Shown here in pieces: positions 10,506-18,543 of a stretch of DNA of 64,000 bases. The position numbers and the translations under genes were made by a program. The number at the start of each line of letters is the position of its first letter. Position 1 is the stretch's first letter. Under the pieces are notes generated by a model. It was not told the origin of the DNA. It saw only the letters and a program-made list of their open reading frames with translations, and searched no databases. This DNA is from Pseudoxanthomonas sp. CF385. GTDB lineage: Bacteria > Pseudomonadota > Gammaproteobacteria > Xanthomonadales > Xanthomonadaceae. Location of the stretch: assembly GCF_900104255.1 (NCBI RefSeq), contig NZ_FNKZ01000001.1:1642001-1706000 (forward strand), read 5' to 3'.

Positions 10506-12482
10506 ATGCTGCAGAAACTCCGCGACAAAACCTCCGGCTGGATCGCCAGCCTGATCCTGGGCTTGCTGATCATCCCGTTCGCCTTCGTGGGCGTTAACGA
10601 GTACATGACCGGTGGTACCGCCAGCGACGTGGCCTTGGTCGAAGCGCCGCCGACATGGTGGGAGTCCGCGCCGCAGTGGTGGCCGGCCTCCATGCTGTGG
10701 CAGCGCGAAGAGGTCACGCAGGACGAATTCCGCGCCGCCTTCGAGCAGGCACGCCAGCAGGCGCGCCAGCAGGCCGGTGAAGCGTTCGATCCGCGCGACT
10801 TCGAGAGCGCGGACAACAAGCGCAAGGTGCTCGAGCAGCTGATCGACCAGAAGGTCCTCGCGCTGGGCTCCAAGCGCGCCGGCATCGTCGTCGGCAATGC
10901 CGCGCTCCAGAAGATGATCGCCAGCGAACCCGCGTTCCAGGTCGACGGCAAGTTCAGTCCCGAGCGTTACCAGCTCATGCTGTCCTCGCAGGTGCCGGCG
11001 GTGTCGCCGCAGAAGTTCGAGGAAGAGCAGCGCGAGCGCCTGCGCATGATGCTGGTGCCGATGGCGATCAACGATTCGGATTTCATCACCGAAGGCGAGC
11101 AGGAACGCATGTGGAAGTTGCTGGGTGAAACCCGCGACATCGGCATCGCGCTGCTGCCGCCCGTGGCCGAGGATGCGGCGCCGGTCAGCGACGCCGACAT
11201 CAAGGCCTGGTACGACGGGCACAAGAACGACTTCAAGCAGCCGGAACAGGTTTCGCTGGAGTACATCGAGATCAACGGTGCGACGCTGCCCGCGGGCGCG
11301 CCGGCCGACGAGGCTGCACTGCGCAAGCGCTACGAAGCGGAGAAGTCGCGCTTCGTTTCCGCGGAGCAGCGCGTGGTCGCGCACATCCTCATCTCGGCCG
11401 ACGCGGGCGCGGATGCCGCGACCCTGAAGAAGGCGGAGGAAAAAGCCGCCGCGCTCGCCAAGCAGGCGCGCGAGGGCGCCGATTTCGCCGCACTGGCGCG
11501 TGCCAACTCGGAAGACCCGGGTTCGAAGGATCTTGGCGGCGAGCTGCCGCCGTTCGCGAAGGACGGCTCGATGGTCAAGCCGTTCGAGGATGCGGCGTTC
11601 GCCATGCAGGCCGGCGAGATCCGTGGCCCGGTGAAGTCGGATTTCGGCTACCACGTGCTGCAGCTGAAAGAGATCAAGGCGGGTGCGGGCCGTAGCTTCG
11701 AAGAGGTCCGCGGCGAATTGGCCGCCGAGGAAGCCGGGAGCGAACGCGACCGCGCCTACAATGACCTGGCAGGACGCGTGGTCAACGAGACGCTGAAGAA
11801 TCCGACCGCCTTGGCGCCGGCTGCGCAGGCCGTGGGCCTGCCGCTGCAGAAGGTCGGTCCGTTCTCGCGCAATGCGCCGGAAGGTGTCGCGACCGTTCCT
11901 GCCGTGCTGCGTGCCGCGTTCTCCGACACGCTGGTGCAGGACGGTACCGTCAGCGACCCGATCGAGATCGCGCCGAACCACAGTGTGGTGATCCGCGTGG
12001 CGCAGCACACCCAGGAGCAGGCGCTTGCGTTGGACAAGGCGCGCGATGCGGTGGTCGCTGCCATCCGCGCCGACCGCCGCGAGAAGGCCGCCGTCGCAGC
12101 GGCCGACGCGCTGGTCGCACGCCTGCAGAAGGGCGAATCGCTGGCCACCATCGCGGCCGCCGACGGACTGCGCTTCAACGAGCTGCCGGGCATGCGCCGC
12201 GGCATGCCGATGCCGACGGCCGAAGCCAACGAGGCGATCTTCGCGGCCGCGCGTCCGGCGGAAGGCAAGTCGACGGCGGGCAAGGTCGCGCTGGGCAATG
12301 GCGCCTACGCGGTGTTCACCGTCAACAAGGTGACCGAGGGCGTGCTGGCGGACATGCCGGCGGAAGAGCGCGCGATGATGCGGCAGCAGATGACGCAGCT
12401 GACCGGCGGCATCTCGACGCAGGCCTACGTCGATGCGCTGCGCAAGCGCTTCAAGGTCAAGGTCTTCGAAGACCGGCTGTAA
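10506..12482 (+). CDS. ppiD: PpiD-type periplasmic folding factor (parvulin/SurA family)
   Basis: 658 residues. PpiD is anchored in the inner membrane next to the Sec translocon and helps newly exported proteins. A single N-terminal membrane anchor (about residues 12-31, ASLILGLLIIPFAFVG) leads into a SurA_N-like helical chaperone region (about 60-280), then a parvulin domain (about 285-390, with VVAHILIS and FGYHVLQL) and a further chaperone-like C-terminal region. The motif VGVNEYM right after the anchor is typical for PpiD. Start ATG 10506 puts the anchor at the very N-terminus. It stands alone after tRNA-Asp, as ppiD follows hupB in E. coli. Confidence 0.95.
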   Translation: MLQKLRDKTSGWIASLILGLLIIPFAFVGVNEYMTGGTASDVALVEAPPTWWESAPQWWPASMLWQREEVTQDEFRAAFEQARQQARQQAGEAFDPRDFESADNKRKVLEQLIDQKVLALGSKRAGIVVGNAALQKMIASEPAFQVDGKFSPERYQLMLSSQVPAVSPQKFEEEQRERLRMMLVPMAINDSDFITEGEQERMWKLLGETRDIGIALLPPVAEDAAPVSDADIKAWYDGHKNDFKQPEQVSLEYIEINGATLPAGAPADEAALRKRYEAEKSRFVSAEQRVVAHILISADAGADAATLKKAEEKAAALAKQAREGADFAALARANSEDPGSKDLGGELPPFAKDGSMVKPFEDAAFAMQAGEIRGPVKSDFGYHVLQLKEIKAGAGRSFEEVRGELAAEEAGSERDRAYNDLAGRVVNETLKNPTALAPAAQAVGLPLQKVGPFSRNAPEGVATVPAVLRAAFSDTLVQDGTVSDPIEIAPNHSVVIRVAQHTQEQALALDKARDAVVAAIRADRREKAAVAAADALVARLQKGESLATIAAADGLRFNELPGMRRGMPMPTAEANEAIFAAARPAEGKSTAGKVALGNGAYAVFTVNKVTEGVLADMPAEERAMMRQQMTQLTGGISTQAYVDALRKRFKVKVFEDRL

Positions 12483-12504
12483 CGGTCCTGTCGCGCGCCA
12501 CCCC

Positions 12505-12535
12505 GCAATCCCGCCGAAAGGCGGGATTGCTGTTT
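12505..12535 (+). terminator. Terminator-like hairpin after ppiD
   Basis: GCAATCCCGCC and GGCGGGATTGC form an 11-bp stem capped by GAAA, followed by TGTTT. It sits between the convergent ppiD and mltD genes. Confidence 0.75.
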
Positions 12536-13749
12536 CAGGGCGCCTCGCTCTGCGTTTCGTCCAGTTGGAGCACCATGCCCGGGCGCAGGACCGCACCGGG
12601 CTTGAGTCCGTTCATGCGCAACAGGCGCGCCGCCGGGATGCCATGGCGCTTGCCGATGCTCCAGGCGGATTCTCCGCGCTTGACCGTATGCGTGCGCCCG
12701 GTCGAGGCGGTCCCGGAGGAAACCGCGGCATCGTTCTGGGGCGAGGACGGCGATGCGTCGGCCGCCGTCGCAACCGGCGTCCCGCTCGCGGTCTCGCTCG
12801 CCGTGGCGAGGCTGGGCGCCAGCAGTCGCATAGGGCGCGTGCCCCGACTGAAGCGCCCTGCCAGTGCGGGATTGAGGCGATTGAGCAGCGTCGTCGATTG
12901 TCCGTGGGCCGTGGCCCACGAGGCCAACGTGCCACCGTCGGGTAACGGATGCGCGGCGAGCCGCGGCACAGGGCGATCGAGCTGGTCCAGCCAGGCATCG
13001 CGGTCATCGGCCTGCTGGAAGATGCAGGCCAGGGCGTGCAGCTTCTCGACATACGCGTAAGTGATGCCGGAGAGCCCCGGCAACTCGGCGGGGCGTGCGT
13101 TGCGCGCATTCATGCCGGCGCGGCGCATCGATTGGAGTACGCGGTACTCGCCGGCGTTGTAGGCCATCACCGCCAATCGCCAGTCGCCGCCGAACATGCC
13201 GTGCAGCGTCTTGAGATAGCGCACGGCAGCCTGCGTCGAATCCACCGGCGACAACCGGCCGTCGTAGCCTTCGCGCATCGGCACGCCGTGATTGCGCGCG
13301 GTGATGCCGATGAACTGCCACAGCCCGGCCGGGCCGTTCGGGTTGCGGGCACCCGGCTTGTATCCGCTTTCCACGAACGGGATAAGCGCGAACTCGGTGG
13401 GCAGGTGCGCTTCGCGCAGCGCATCGACGACGTAGCCGAACAGCGGCAGCAGGTCGTCCTCGGCGCGCGCCAGTTGCCCGGGAGCATGGCCGAACTGCTT
13501 CTTCCAGCGCCCGTTGGTGGCCGCGCTGTCGCATGCAGGGTCGGCGAGGCCGTCGCGGAAACGCTGGTAGATCTCCAGGCCGCTGCGCTGCTGGCTGGCG
13601 GGCAGGGCGGAGACCGGCACCGTAGCGTCGGACGTGGGCGTGCCCGAGGTTTCCCCGGGCGCGGGGGGATCTCCGGCGACGGCGAACGGCGGCACGGCGA
13701 CGAGCAGCGTCGCCACGAGTGCGGCACCCAGGGTATGCCGCGTCCTCAT
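12535..13749 (-). CDS. mltD: Membrane-bound lytic murein transglycosylase D-like protein
   Basis: 404 residues. The enzyme cleaves the glycan strands of peptidoglycan in the periplasm. A signal peptide (about residues 1-25) is followed by an SLT domain whose catalytic glutamate is Glu127 in IPFVESGYKPGA, with GLWQF and MAYNAGEYRV as further SLT motifs. One LysM peptidoglycan-binding domain lies at the end (HTVKRGESAWSIGKRHGI). No lipobox cysteine is evident in the signal peptide, so membrane attachment is uncertain. The frame stays open for more than 1 kb upstream because it runs opposite to other genes; the true start is ATG 13749, which overlaps the gloB stop as ATGA. Confidence 0.9.
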   Translation of the reverse strand: MRTRHTLGAALVATLLVAVPPFAVAGDPPAPGETSGTPTSDATVPVSALPASQQRSGLEIYQRFRDGLADPACDSAATNGRWKKQFGHAPGQLARAEDDLLPLFGYVVDALREAHLPTEFALIPFVESGYKPGARNPNGPAGLWQFIGITARNHGVPMREGYDGRLSPVDSTQAAVRYLKTLHGMFGGDWRLAVMAYNAGEYRVLQSMRRAGMNARNARPAELPGLSGITYAYVEKLHALACIFQQADDRDAWLDQLDRPVPRLAAHPLPDGGTLASWATAHGQSTTLLNRLNPALAGRFSRGTRPMRLLAPSLATASETASGTPVATAADASPSSPQNDAAVSSGTASTGRTHTVKRGESAWSIGKRHGIPAARLLRMNGLKPGAVLRPGMVLQLDETQSEAP

Positions 13750-14525
13750 GCGCGGAAGTCGTTCTTCCACTGCCGCAAGGCGGCGAACGTTTCGACGCGA
13801 TCGACGGGCGCGCGCCCGAGCCGATGGGCGACGGCATCGCGGACGGGATCGGTGTCCACGCGCAGGAAGGGATTCGTGGCGATCTCGCTCGCCAGGGTGA
13901 CGGGCAGCGAGGGGCGCCCGGCCTGGCGCATGGCGCGCACGTCCTCGATGCGGCGCTGCAGCGCGCGATTGTGCGGATCCACCGCCTGTGCGAAGACCCC
14001 ATTGGCGAGCGTGTACTCGTGGCCGCAGCAGACCAGCGACTCGGATGGCAGCGACGCCAGGCGGTCCAGAGCATCCAGCATCTGCGCCGGCGTGCCTTCG
14101 AACAGGCGCCCGCAGCCCAGGCTGAACAATGTGTCGCCGCAGAACAGTTGCGGGGGTCCCTCCGAGCCGCCACCGTGGAACGCGATGTGGCTGCGCGTAT
14201 GGCCATGCACTTCCAGCACCGACAGCCGCCAGTTCTTCAGGCGCACGGTGTCGCCCGCACCCACGCGCTCGGTGGCGTCGGGAACGCGGTCGTCCGCCGG
14301 TGCGAACACCGGCAGGGTCGGCCAGCGTTCGCGCAGCGCCGGCACGCCGCCGGCGTGGTCGGGATGGTGATGGGTGATCAGGACCGCTGCAGGCCACAGG
14401 CCGTTGCCGGTGGCGGCCAACACCGGCGCGGCATCGCCCGGATCGATCACCAGGGCATCGCCATCGTCGTCGACCAGCGCCCAGATGTAGTTGTCCTCGA
14501 AGGCGGGCAAGGCGAGCAGGCGCAT
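13746..14525 (-). CDS. gloB: Hydroxyacylglutathione hydrolase (glyoxalase II)
   Basis: 259 residues. It hydrolyses S-lactoylglutathione, the second step of methylglyoxal detoxification, in the cytoplasm. The metallo-beta-lactamase metal ligands are visible in THHHPDHAGG, then GHTRSH, CGDTLFSLGCGR and CGHEYT, and the C-terminal substrate-binding part ends with the family pattern ETFAALRQWKNDFR. The start MRLLALPAFEDNYIW is canonical. It is the first gene of a two-gene operon with mltD (4-base overlap) and is divergent from the methyltransferase gene by 64 bases, as in E. coli. Confidence 0.96.
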   Translation of the reverse strand: MRLLALPAFEDNYIWALVDDDGDALVIDPGDAAPVLAATGNGLWPAAVLITHHHPDHAGGVPALRERWPTLPVFAPADDRVPDATERVGAGDTVRLKNWRLSVLEVHGHTRSHIAFHGGGSEGPPQLFCGDTLFSLGCGRLFEGTPAQMLDALDRLASLPSESLVCCGHEYTLANGVFAQAVDPHNRALQRRIEDVRAMRQAGRPSLPVTLASEIATNPFLRVDTDPVRDAVAHRLGRAPVDRVETFAALRQWKNDFRA

Positions 14526-14577
14526 CGGCGAACGGACTCCGGGGGGACGGGGACGGACGCCTGAGGTCGGCGTCCTC

Positions 14578-14589
14578 TACAATCCGAAC
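14578..14589 (+). promoter_or_regulatory. -10 box for a predicted leaderless methyltransferase mRNA
   Basis: TACAAT (14578-14583) is followed by six bases and then the ATG at 14590. Transcription would start at or next to the start codon. No convincing -35 is seen at the expected distance. Confidence 0.55.
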
Positions 14590-15249
14590 ATGCCTGCCTT
14601 CGCGTTTACCCGTCAACCCGATGCCCTGGCGTGGTTCGGGACCGGGCGCGGCGGACCCGTGCTGGCCTCCGAGCACGCCCGCGTCAGCCAGGCACTCACC
14701 AGCCGTACTCCCCAGCCCTGGCTCTGGATCTCGCCCGAGGGGGCCGACGCCGCTCTCTCGGCCGGCCCGGCGACCCGCGGCGTGCACCTGCGGGCGCGGG
14801 CAGGCTCCTCCCGCCTCTCCGGGCATGTGCACTGCGCGCTGCCCCTGCCGCTACCGACCGAGGCTGCTGGCGTCATCGTGCTCCAGCACGTCCTGGATGC
14901 CGGTGATCCCCAGCCGCTGCTGCAGGAATGCGCCCGCGTCCTGGAGCCGGGTGGGCGCCTGTGGCTGTTCGTCCTCAATCCGCTGAGCCCGTACCGGTTG
15001 CGGTGGCGCCGTTCCGGCCTGGTCCCGCGAACGCTGGGGCAGTGGCGACTGCAACTGGCCGCGGCCGGCCTGACCGCTTCCCAGCATGTCCTCCACTACG
15101 GCCCGGTGTGGCGCGGCCTGCCAGACGCGCCGGGCCGCGGTCCCGCGCCGCTGCGTGCCGCCTGCCTGCTGGAGGCGGAAAAGCGCGTCGCCGGCCTGAT
15201 TCCCCCCTCGCCCGTGGCCCGTGCCTGGCGCACGGCGCCGGCCGCCTGA
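14590..15249 (+). CDS. SAM-dependent methyltransferase-like protein (YafS position)
   Basis: 219 residues. The central part, [40 protein letters not shown], split here as [10 protein letters not shown] and [16 protein letters not shown], matches the class I methyltransferase motifs IV to VI (the VLEPGG turn). The N-terminal SAM-binding GxGxG motif is not obvious, so catalytic activity is uncertain. It sits exactly where E. coli has yafS, between divergent gloB and rnhA, which supports a conserved but uncharacterised role. The ATG at 14590 is chosen because a -10 box lies six bases ahead. The substrate is unknown. Confidence 0.75.
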   Translation: MPAFAFTRQPDALAWFGTGRGGPVLASEHARVSQALTSRTPQPWLWISPEGADAALSAGPATRGVHLRARAGSSRLSGHVHCALPLPLPTEAAGVIVLQHVLDAGDPQPLLQECARVLEPGGRLWLFVLNPLSPYRLRWRRSGLVPRTLGQWRLQLAAAGLTASQHVLHYGPVWRGLPDAPGRGPAPLRAACLLEAEKRVAGLIPPSPVARAWRTAPAA

Positions 15250-15265
15250 ACCCTTACGAGACCGC

Positions 15266-15715
15266 ATGAAGCACATCAGCATCCACACCGATGGTTCCTG
15301 CCTGGGCAATCCCGGCCCGGGCGGTTGGGCCGCCCTGCTGCGCTATGGCCAGAAGGAGCGCGAGCTGGTGGGCGGCGAGGGCCAGACCACCAACAACCGC
15401 ATGGAACTGATGGCCGCCATCGCCGCGCTGGAGGCGCTGACCGAGCCTTGCCAGGTCACTCTCCATATCGATTCGCAGTATGTGCGCCAAGGCATCACCG
15501 AATGGATGCCGAGCTGGGTGCGCCGCGGCTGGAAAACCGCGGGCGGTGATCCGGTGAAGAACCGCGATCTGTGGGAACGGCTGCATGCTGCCGCCGGCCG
15601 CCACCGCATCGAGTGGAAATGGGTGAAGGGGCATAACGGCGATCCGGACAACGAACGCGTCGACGTGCTGGCCCGCAACGAGGCCACGCGCTTCCGTGGC
15701 GGAGCGGTGGCGTGA
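15266..15715 (+). CDS. rnhA: Ribonuclease HI
   Basis: 149 residues, standard for RNase HI. It removes the RNA strand of RNA-DNA hybrids (R-loops, primers). The carboxylate active site is complete: Asp9 in [14 protein letters not shown], Glu47 in NNRMELMA, Asp69 in HIDSQYV and Asp133 in NERVDVLA, together with His123 in VKGHNG. The start ATG 15266 gives [10 protein letters not shown]; the frame is open slightly upstream but without family similarity. Its stop overlaps the start of the next gene as GTGA, so the two are translationally coupled. Confidence 0.97.
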   Translation: MKHISIHTDGSCLGNPGPGGWAALLRYGQKERELVGGEGQTTNNRMELMAAIAALEALTEPCQVTLHIDSQYVRQGITEWMPSWVRRGWKTAGGDPVKNRDLWERLHAAAGRHRIEWKWVKGHNGDPDNERVDVLARNEATRFRGGAVA

Positions 15716-16275
15716 CGGGAGTGCCACTGGTGCCGGGCACCCTGGTTGCCGAAACGCCCCGCCTGCGTTTGCGGGCCATGGCCGACGACCGCGCGGAAGA
15801 CGCCGCCCTGATGTTGACGCTGCTCAACGAACCCAGTTTCATCAGGAACATCGCCGACCGCGGTGTCCGTACGCTGGAGCAGGCGAGCGCCTACCTGAGG
15901 CAGGGTGCGATGCGCAGCTACGCCGAACATGGCCTGGGCATGTACGTCATCGAAAGGAAGGACACGGGCGAACTGATCGGCAACTGCGGGCTCGTGCGGC
16001 GCGAAGGGCTGGACGGTCCGGATATCGGCTACGCGCTGTTGCCCGCGCATGTGGGCTACGGCCTCGCCGAAGAAGCCGCGCGCGCCGTGATGGCCGACGC
16101 GCGCGATCGCCTGCGGCTCTGCCGCCTGCTGGCCATCGTCAATCCCGACAATGCCGCGTCGATCCGCCTGTTGCAGAAGCTGGGATTCGTCTTTGAGAGA
16201 ATGGTCACGCTGCCCCATGTGGAACAAGAGGTCGGCCTGTACCACGCGAACCTTCTCACGGAAACGTCTCTCTGA
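15712..16275 (+). CDS. GNAT family N-acetyltransferase (ribosomal-protein acetyltransferase type)
   Basis: 187 residues with the RimJ/RimL-like pattern: TPRLRLRAM near the N-terminus, [37 protein letters not shown] (acetyl-CoA binding region) and [16 protein letters not shown]. It probably transfers an acetyl group from acetyl-CoA to a protein or small-molecule amine; the target cannot be told. The start is GTG 15712, overlapping the rnhA stop by four bases, and its own stop overlaps the dnaQ start as TGATG. The insertion of this gene between rnhA and dnaQ differs from E. coli, where those two are adjacent and divergent. Confidence 0.9.
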   Translation: MTGVPLVPGTLVAETPRLRLRAMADDRAEDAALMLTLLNEPSFIRNIADRGVRTLEQASAYLRQGAMRSYAEHGLGMYVIERKDTGELIGNCGLVRREGLDGPDIGYALLPAHVGYGLAEEAARAVMADARDRLRLCRLLAIVNPDNAASIRLLQKLGFVFERMVTLPHVEQEVGLYHANLLTETSL

Positions 16276-17009
16276 TGCGCCAGATCATCCTCGATACCGA
16301 AACCACCGGCCTGGAATGGAAGAAGGGCAACCGGGTCGTCGAAATCGGCTGCGTCGAGCTGCTCGAGCGCCGGCCGACCGGGCGCACCTATCACCAGTAC
16401 ATCAATCCGCAGCGCGAATTCGAGCAGGGCGCGGCCGAAGTCACCGGTTTGAGCCTCGAGTTCCTGTCCGACAAACCGCTGTTCGCCGACATCGCTGACG
16501 AGTTCCTGGCCTTCATCGAAGGGGCGGAACTGGTGATCCACAACGCGGCGTTCGACGTGGGCTTTCTCGACTACGAACTGTCGCGGCTCGGCGAACGGTA
16601 CGGGCGGCTGGCCGATCGGGCCACCGTCGAGGACTCGTTGCTGCTCGCGCGACAGCGCTTTCCCGGCCAGCGCAATTCGCTGGATGCGCTGTGCAAGCGC
16701 CTGGGCGTGGACAACACCCATCGCCAGCTCCACGGCGCGCTGCTCGACGCCCAACTGTTGTGCGATGTCTATCTGAACCTGACGGCCGGCCAGAGCGAGA
16801 TCGGCTTCGGTGGGGCCGAGGAGGCCGCCGCGGGCGCCGCCGCCGTCACGGTTGTCGCCTTCGATACCGCCAGCGCGAGCGAGCGGCCGCGTGTCGTCGT
16901 ATCGGCCGACGAACTCGCCGCCCACGAAGCGCGTCTGGAAAAGCTGCGGAAGAAAGCCGGAGGGCGGTGCCTGTGGGACCCGCCGCTGCTGGAGCAGGCG
17001 GGCACCTGA
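16275..17009 (+). CDS. dnaQ: DNA polymerase III epsilon subunit (3'-5' proofreading exonuclease)
   Basis: 244 residues. Epsilon removes misinserted bases during chromosome replication as part of the polymerase III core. The DEDDh exonuclease motifs are complete: ExoI with Asp7 and Glu9 in LDTETTGLEW, ExoII in HNAAFDVGFL, and ExoIII with HRQLHGALLDAQLL. The last 70 residues form a low-complexity linker and a short C-terminal alpha-binding tail. It is the last gene of the methyltransferase-rnhA-GNAT-dnaQ run and is convergent with the PP2C gene, six bases away. Confidence 0.96.
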   Translation: MRQIILDTETTGLEWKKGNRVVEIGCVELLERRPTGRTYHQYINPQREFEQGAAEVTGLSLEFLSDKPLFADIADEFLAFIEGAELVIHNAAFDVGFLDYELSRLGERYGRLADRATVEDSLLLARQRFPGQRNSLDALCKRLGVDNTHRQLHGALLDAQLLCDVYLNLTAGQSEIGFGGAEEAAAGAAAVTVVAFDTASASERPRVVVSADELAAHEARLEKLRKKAGGRCLWDPPLLEQAGT

Positions 17010-17015
17010 CCGCCG

Positions 17016-17720
17016 TCAGTGGCAACGCACCAGGATCGCGGTGACGTTGTCCGAGCCGCCGCCGTCCAGGGCCGCGGCGATCAGGGTGTCCACGCATTCC
17101 TGTGCGCTGCAGTCGTCATGCTTGAGCGTGACGGCGATGCTGCGGTCGTCGACTTCTTCGGTCAGGCCGTCGCTGCACAGCAGGAGCTGCATGCCCGGGC
17201 GTAGCTCGCCCGTCATGGTTTCCACGTTCAGGTGGTTCGGATCGGTGACGCCGAGCGCCTGGGTCACGACGTTGCGATGCGGATGCGAGCGCGCCTGCTC
17301 GGCCGTCAGCGCGCCTTGGGCGATCAGTTCCTGCACATAGCTGTGGTCCTGGCTGAGCTGGGCCAGTTGGCCCTCGCGCCAGAGATAGGCACGGCTGTCG
17401 CCGACCCAGGCCACTTCGAAGCGGTTGCCCTGGATGCGGGCCGCCACCACCGTGGTGCCCATCGGCAGGGTGTCGTTGCGGCGGCGCGAGGTGCGGATGA
17501 TTTCCTCATCGGCGATGCGGATCGCCTGTGCCAGCGGCGTGCCGTCGCGGACCTCGCGGACGATGGTCTCGCGGGCCAGCGCACTGGCCACCTCGCCACA
17601 GGCGTGACCGCCCATGCCGTCGGCCACCAGCCACAGGCCCAGCTCGCTGTCGCCGTAGTAGGTGTCCTCGTTCAGCTCCCTGCGGAGGCCGACGTGGGAG
17701 ATGTGGCCGAATTCGATCAT
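17016..17720 (-). CDS. PP2C-family serine/threonine phosphatase
   Basis: 234 residues, the size of a stand-alone bacterial PP2C domain (Stp/PrpC type). All metal and catalytic motifs are there: RRELNEDTYYG, VADGMGGHACGE, VAWVGDSRAYLW, LCSDGLTEEV and GGGSDNVTAI. These enzymes dephosphorylate Ser/Thr targets of Hanks-type kinases or regulate secretion. No kinase gene is adjacent. The frame extends upstream to 17795, but the ATG at 17720 (MIEFGHISHVG) begins right where the family domain starts. Confidence 0.93.
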   Translation of the reverse strand: MIEFGHISHVGLRRELNEDTYYGDSELGLWLVADGMGGHACGEVASALARETIVREVRDGTPLAQAIRIADEEIIRTSRRRNDTLPMGTTVVAARIQGNRFEVAWVGDSRAYLWREGQLAQLSQDHSYVQELIAQGALTAEQARSHPHRNVVTQALGVTDPNHLNVETMTGELRPGMQLLLCSDGLTEEVDDRSIAVTLKHDDCSAQECVDTLIAAALDGGGSDNVTAILVRCH

Positions 17721-17877
17721 GGTGCCCTGCGCTGTGGGACGTGCTTCGCCTACCCGTTCATACGCAATGATCCGGACGGACAGGACAACCGGCAAGGCCG
17801 ACGCGTCAAGGAGGCCGGTCGGGGTTCATCGACGTGCACGCCGATGGCCGCGCGTGCGCGCCATCGTGTCCGTCGGC

Positions 17878-17906
17878 TTGTCCGGAAGCGGCCCGCCACG
17901 TATCAT
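17878..17906 (+). promoter_or_regulatory. Promoter of tRNA-Ser(CGA)
   Basis: TTGTCC (17878-17883), a 17-base spacer and TATCAT (17901-17906). The expected start is near 17913, inside a palindromic leader. Confidence 0.6.
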
Positions 17907-17910
17907 TCAC

Positions 17911-17932
17911 GGCCCTGGACGCGTCCAGGGCC
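17911..17932. repeat. Perfect 22-bp palindrome in the tRNA-Ser(CGA) leader
   Basis: GGCCCTGGAC, the centre GC, and GTCCAGGGCC are exactly self-complementary. It lies between the tRNA promoter's -10 box and the mature tRNA 5' end at 17936, so an RNA form would be a strong hairpin right before the processing site; a DNA-binding role is also possible. Confidence 0.8.
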
Positions 17933-17935
17933 ACC

Positions 17936-18026
17936 GGAGAGGTGGCAGAGTGGTTGAATGTACCTGACTCGAAATCAGGCATACGTTAATAGCGTATCGA
18001 GGGTTCGAATCCCTCCCTCTCCGCCA
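17936..18026 (+). tRNA. tRNA-Ser(CGA)
   Basis: Acceptor GGAGAGG pairs with CCTCTCC; the anticodon arm CCTGA-CTCGAAA-TCAGG gives CGA; a long variable arm is present and the 3' GCCA is encoded. A terminator follows after eight bases. Confidence 0.97.
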
Positions 18027-18034
18027 GTTTCGCG

Positions 18035-18058
18035 AAAGCCCCCGAAAGGGGGCTTTTT
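18035..18058 (+). terminator. Rho-independent terminator after tRNA-Ser(CGA)
   Basis: AAAGCCCCC and GGGGGCTTT form a 9-bp stem capped by GAAA, ending in TTTTT. Confidence 0.94.
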
Positions 18059-18135
18059 GCGTTCTGGCGCCTGCGCGAGGGGTGCCGCGGCGGAAGTCGC
18101 CGCCTAGAATGACGTTCTTTGCCGGGAGTCCGCCC

Positions 18136-18543
18136 ATGTCCGAGATCCTCGTCCCCGTGTCGTTCGGCGAGCTGCTGGACAAGATCGCCATCCTCCAGAT
18201 CAAGTCCGAGCGCATGAGCGACCCGGCCAAGCTGGCCCATGTGCGCGACGAGCTGACCGCGCTCGAGCAGGCCTGGATGGCGCATCCGGCGGCGGGGAAC
18301 AGCATCGTCGAGCTGCGCGCGCAGCTGAAGGCCGTCAACGAGCGCCTGTGGGACATCGAGGACGACGTCCGCGTGAAAGAAAAGGCGCAGGCGTTCGACG
18401 ATGCGTTCATCCGCCTGGCGCGCAGCGTGTACATCGAGAACGACGAGCGCGCCCGCATCAAGAAGGCGATCAACCTGGCGCTGGGGTCGAGCTACGTGGA
18501 AGAGAAGTCGTACCAGGACTACCGGTCGGGCGACGCGTCCTGA
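18136..18543 (+). CDS. Conserved protein of the DUF6165 type
   Basis: 135 residues, soluble and mostly helical. The opening MSEILVPVSFGELLDKIAIL and the later NERLWDIEDDVR are what I recall of a small conserved family (DUF6165) found near LPS genes; no function is established that I know of. The start ATG 18136 is preceded by a GGGAG ribosome site and a TAGAAT box. Its last 25 bases overlap the end of the convergent monooxygenase gene on the other strand. The neighbouring heptosyltransferase and Kdo kinase hint at, but do not prove, a link to LPS core assembly. Confidence 0.75.
   Translation: MSEILVPVSFGELLDKIAILQIKSERMSDPAKLAHVRDELTALEQAWMAHPAAGNSIVELRAQLKAVNERLWDIEDDVRVKEKAQAFDDAFIRLARSVYIENDERARIKKAINLALGSSYVEEKSYQDYRSGDAS

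Noticed and set aside
12535..14832. Apparent 765-codon MltD with a long N-terminal extension
   Set aside because: The extension is an out-of-frame reading through gloB; a signal peptide starts cleanly at ATG 13749, which overlaps the gloB stop as ATGA.
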